Positions 19,927 to 21,607 of a DNA stretch of 21,607 nucleotides are shown here, piece after piece. How positions within the stretch are numbered: the first letter of the stretch is position 1; every line of letters begins with the position of its first letter. The translations under genes were made by a program, and so were the position numbers. Origin of the DNA: Oppiella nova (Eukaryota; Arthropoda; Arachnida; Sarcoptiformes; Oppiidae); contig CAJPVJ010000673.1 in assembly GCA_905397405.1 (NCBI GenBank), positions 1 to 21,607 on the forward strand. The letters are read 5' to 3'. Below the pieces are notes generated by a model that saw nothing but the letters and a program-made list of their open reading frames with translations, made no database searches and was not told the DNA's origin.

Positions 19927-21543
19927 TCACTTGGAATCATATAATTTATGTGACCATTTTTGCTTCAAGTCTTGGTTTTCTTTCAAACAAATGGTTATCT
20001 TATTTTGACATTCTTTGAGTTCCTCTTTGAGTGACTGAAACAACAAATTATTTTAGTTATCATTTTAAATCAGTTCATTAAGACTACATTCATTCGTGCA
20101 AATCACTCTAAATTGTACATGTTCAATCTGTAAAAAAGTATTGCAGTTTGCAGTCCCTTTTGACCCCTCATTCAAACTTCAGTGCATTACACTACATATC
20201 ACAATTGCACCTCGGTACAGTAAAGTTTAGCAATTACAAAATTTGCTATTATATTAATATAAGTAACTTATTAAATTATAACTATTATGTATGTAAATTG
20301 ACTAATCAGAATTATAATTCAAATACAGACCATAGACAGTTATCAACACGGTTAACAAACCAAACAAAATTAGTATCCAACTGTTGAATCAGTTGTTGAT
20401 TTTGTTTTTCATATTCTTCGAGAACAATCTGTTTTTGTGCCAATTCTTTGCATTTCGACAAAATCAGTTTCTGAAGGACTACAGTCTTACTACTCATATA
20501 ACTGGTGTTAAGGGCTTTGGTTGGAGTGCCACTCATTTTAGTATCCATTTTAGTATCCATTTTAGTATCCATTTTAGTATCCATTTTAGTATCCATTTTA
20601 GTATCCATTTTAGTATCCATTTTAGTATCCATTTGATTCATATTCTTCACTTTAGGTTCATGTTTATCATTAATCTTATGACTAGACTTTCTTCCCACTG
20701 AGAACCTGTCCATTGGAGTCATATTTTTATCACATTTTCTCTTTTCATTTGCAATTCTTGACAATAAGTTCACTTTGAGTTTAAGTTCATTCTTCACATC
20801 ATTCAACTGTTTTTCACTACTTTTCATGTGATTCTCTGCCAAATCTCGTTTGAACGACAAATCAATTAAATGTCTTTTCATTTGAATCTTATCTTTATTC
20901 AGAACTGAAATCTCGTTTTTAAGTCTTTTAATTTCATTGCAATTATTTTTATCTTTTTGCTCCAATATTAGGATCTGATTGTGAGTTGACTATTGATTAT
21001 AAAAACTAAATTTATGTTAAATTTATTACATTTAGTATTACTACATTTTAAAATTATTTTCAAATTGTATCACTACACTTTACAGTAAGTATTTTATAAG
21101 CATTTTTTAAATTTTAGAACTTCCAAAAATATTCATTTATGGAAATAAATTGTTAGAAAAAGATAAATTGTTGTAAATGTTTGTTACTGTATGTATTTCA
21201 AGTAGAATTTTAGTTGTACTTATATTTCCTAATATCATAAAAATAAGATATATTCAGTTTTCACTAAAAGTTATAAGTTTACTTTTACCAATGTACTGTA
21301 TTCAGATTATCTGAATCAGATATATAAAAACATTTCAGTATTCTCATACCAATAATTTAATATTGTGTAGTATATTTGAGTGTATAATTTTGAATTCAAA
21401 ATAGTAAGATATAAGATTATTAATGAAATTTAATGAAAAGTTACCTGAAGTTGAGTTTTAAGTATTTTAGTTTCATTTAAATCTGGAGTTAAAGACAAAG
21501 CATCCAATAACTCTTGGATACGGTTTTCATCCAATTTAGACAT
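19927..21543 (-). CDS. Unrecognised coiled-coil protein with MDTK repeats, C-terminus garbled
   Basis: I do not recognise the family. Exon 1 is 21543-21445 (ATG to CAG|gtaact, 33 residues). Exon 2 starts at 20974 (acceptor caatcag|ATC) and as given runs to a stop at 20312, giving 253 residues in all. The N-terminal half is Lys/Glu/Asn-rich and predicted helical (ILEQKDKN, RLKNEISVLNKDK, HMKSSEKQLNDVKNEL). A linker with MDRFSVGRKSS and eight MDTK units follows, then a second helical stretch to QQLIQQLD. From 20372 downward the residues turn into NFVWFVNRVDN..., unlike the helix before, because this DNA is the plain complement of 19630-19755. A second copy of the last exon (20034-19927) lies beyond, open, with H-to-Q, L-to-W and Q-to-K changes relative to the proximal copy. 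Start choice is the first Met after an in-frame break; more 5' exons are possible outside the window. Confidence 0.6.
20247..20372. repeat. 126-base same-direction (parallel) complement of 19630-19755
   Basis: Each base from 20247 to 20372 is the Watson-Crick complement of the base 617 positions earlier, read in the SAME direction; 126 of 126 agree, and two further bases (20373-20374) agree by chance. Example: CTGGTATCTG at 19711-19720 stands opposite GACCATAGAC at 20328-20337. It is neither a direct nor an inverted repeat and cannot fold into a normal hairpin. The source copy is coding-consistent, with a helical ORF and splice donor; this copy is not. Confidence 0.98.
20534..20632. repeat. 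12-bp coding minisatellite, eight units
   Basis: The unit TTTAGTATCCAT is repeated eight times without a mismatch after an initial CAT, and on the minus strand encodes (MDTK)8 followed by a Met. Its length, a multiple of three, keeps the coiled-coil gene open whatever the copy number. Identity of all units suggests ongoing expansion or contraction. Confidence 0.97.
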
Positions 21544-21607
21544 TTGAACTCTTTTGCAAATTAAACAATTCTTTATGTGACTCAAAAGGTATCTCAAAAT
21601 ACAGTAC

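Larger units (their letters stand above)
19070..20246. repeat. Duplicated block: GrpE 3' UTR plus last exon of the coiled-coil gene
   Basis: 19070-19625 (556 bp) and 19756-20246 (491 bp) are copies at an initial offset of 686. The second copy lacks 25 bp (after GAACTCAT) and 39 bp (after AAATCACTC) and differs by one more base of length and about six substitutions, most of them G/T or A/C transversions. The block starts four bases after the GrpE stop codon. Between the copies, 19626-19755 holds the end of exon 2 of the coiled-coil gene. Confidence 0.95.

Noticed and set aside
20312-20371. The as-given C-terminus of the coiled-coil protein (NFVWFVNRVDN...)
   Set aside because: It lies in the complement block and breaks the helical pattern, whereas the complement of this DNA continues the helix and ends at a proper splice donor. 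I regard it as not a real protein sequence.
20247-20372. Reading the complement block with 19630-19755 as an inverted repeat, hairpin or transposon terminal repeat
   Set aside because: The match is same-direction complement. The reverse complement does not align, so no antiparallel stem can form, and no target-site duplication or transposase was seen.
1-21607. CRISPR arrays, operons, prophage, tRNA or rRNA genes, retroelements
   Set aside because: The sequence is clearly eukaryotic with spliced genes; no spaced repeats, tRNA B-box consensus, rRNA core or reverse transcriptase motifs were seen by eye.

Overview
The window is nuclear DNA of an animal, most likely an arthropod. Intergenic DNA is AT-rich, most introns are 50-110 bp, and the genes are a Not-type homeobox gene, one beta-adaptin similar to both AP-1 and AP-2 beta chains, cytosolic ENGase (GH85), mitochondrial GrpE and AATF/Che-1. 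An acariform mite would fit, but that is a guess from style and gene content, not a demonstrated placement.

Layout. 1-1724 is AT-rich DNA with no gene seen. 1725-3414 (-) is AATF, frame-broken by a 128-bp exact tandem duplication. 3415-6027 is intergenic. 6028-8100 (-) is a three-exon Not/NOTO homeobox gene with an eh1 repressor motif. 8101-9563 is intergenic. 9564-14293 (+) is a nine-exon ENGase with one exceptional 2.6-kb intron. 14431-17374 (-) is beta-adaptin, whose 5' end is present about three times, with a single N at one junction. 18162-19066 (+) is GrpE, divergent from the adaptin. 19070-21543 (-) holds an unrecognised coiled-coil gene with a (MDTK)8 repeat and a duplicated 3' end.

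Gene order is compact: adaptin and GrpE are head-to-head, while ENGase/adaptin and GrpE/coiled-coil are tail-to-tail with probably overlapping 3' UTRs. Apart from these shared control regions the genes are unrelated housekeeping or developmental genes, and I see no pathway that joins them.

The most unusual signal is at 20247-20372. These 126 bases are the exact base-by-base complement, NOT the reverse complement, of 19630-19755, read in the same 5'->3' direction. No standard DNA rearrangement makes such a copy, and BLAST-type searches on both strands cannot see it. The block sits at the end of a 617-bp segment (19756-20372); removing that segment restores a continuous coiled-coil reading frame. 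Together with the 128-, 157- and 474-bp duplications that also damage conserved genes and can also be excised cleanly, this points to assembly or data-processing error as the leading explanation. An unknown copying process is the exciting but much less likely alternative. Raw long reads would decide.
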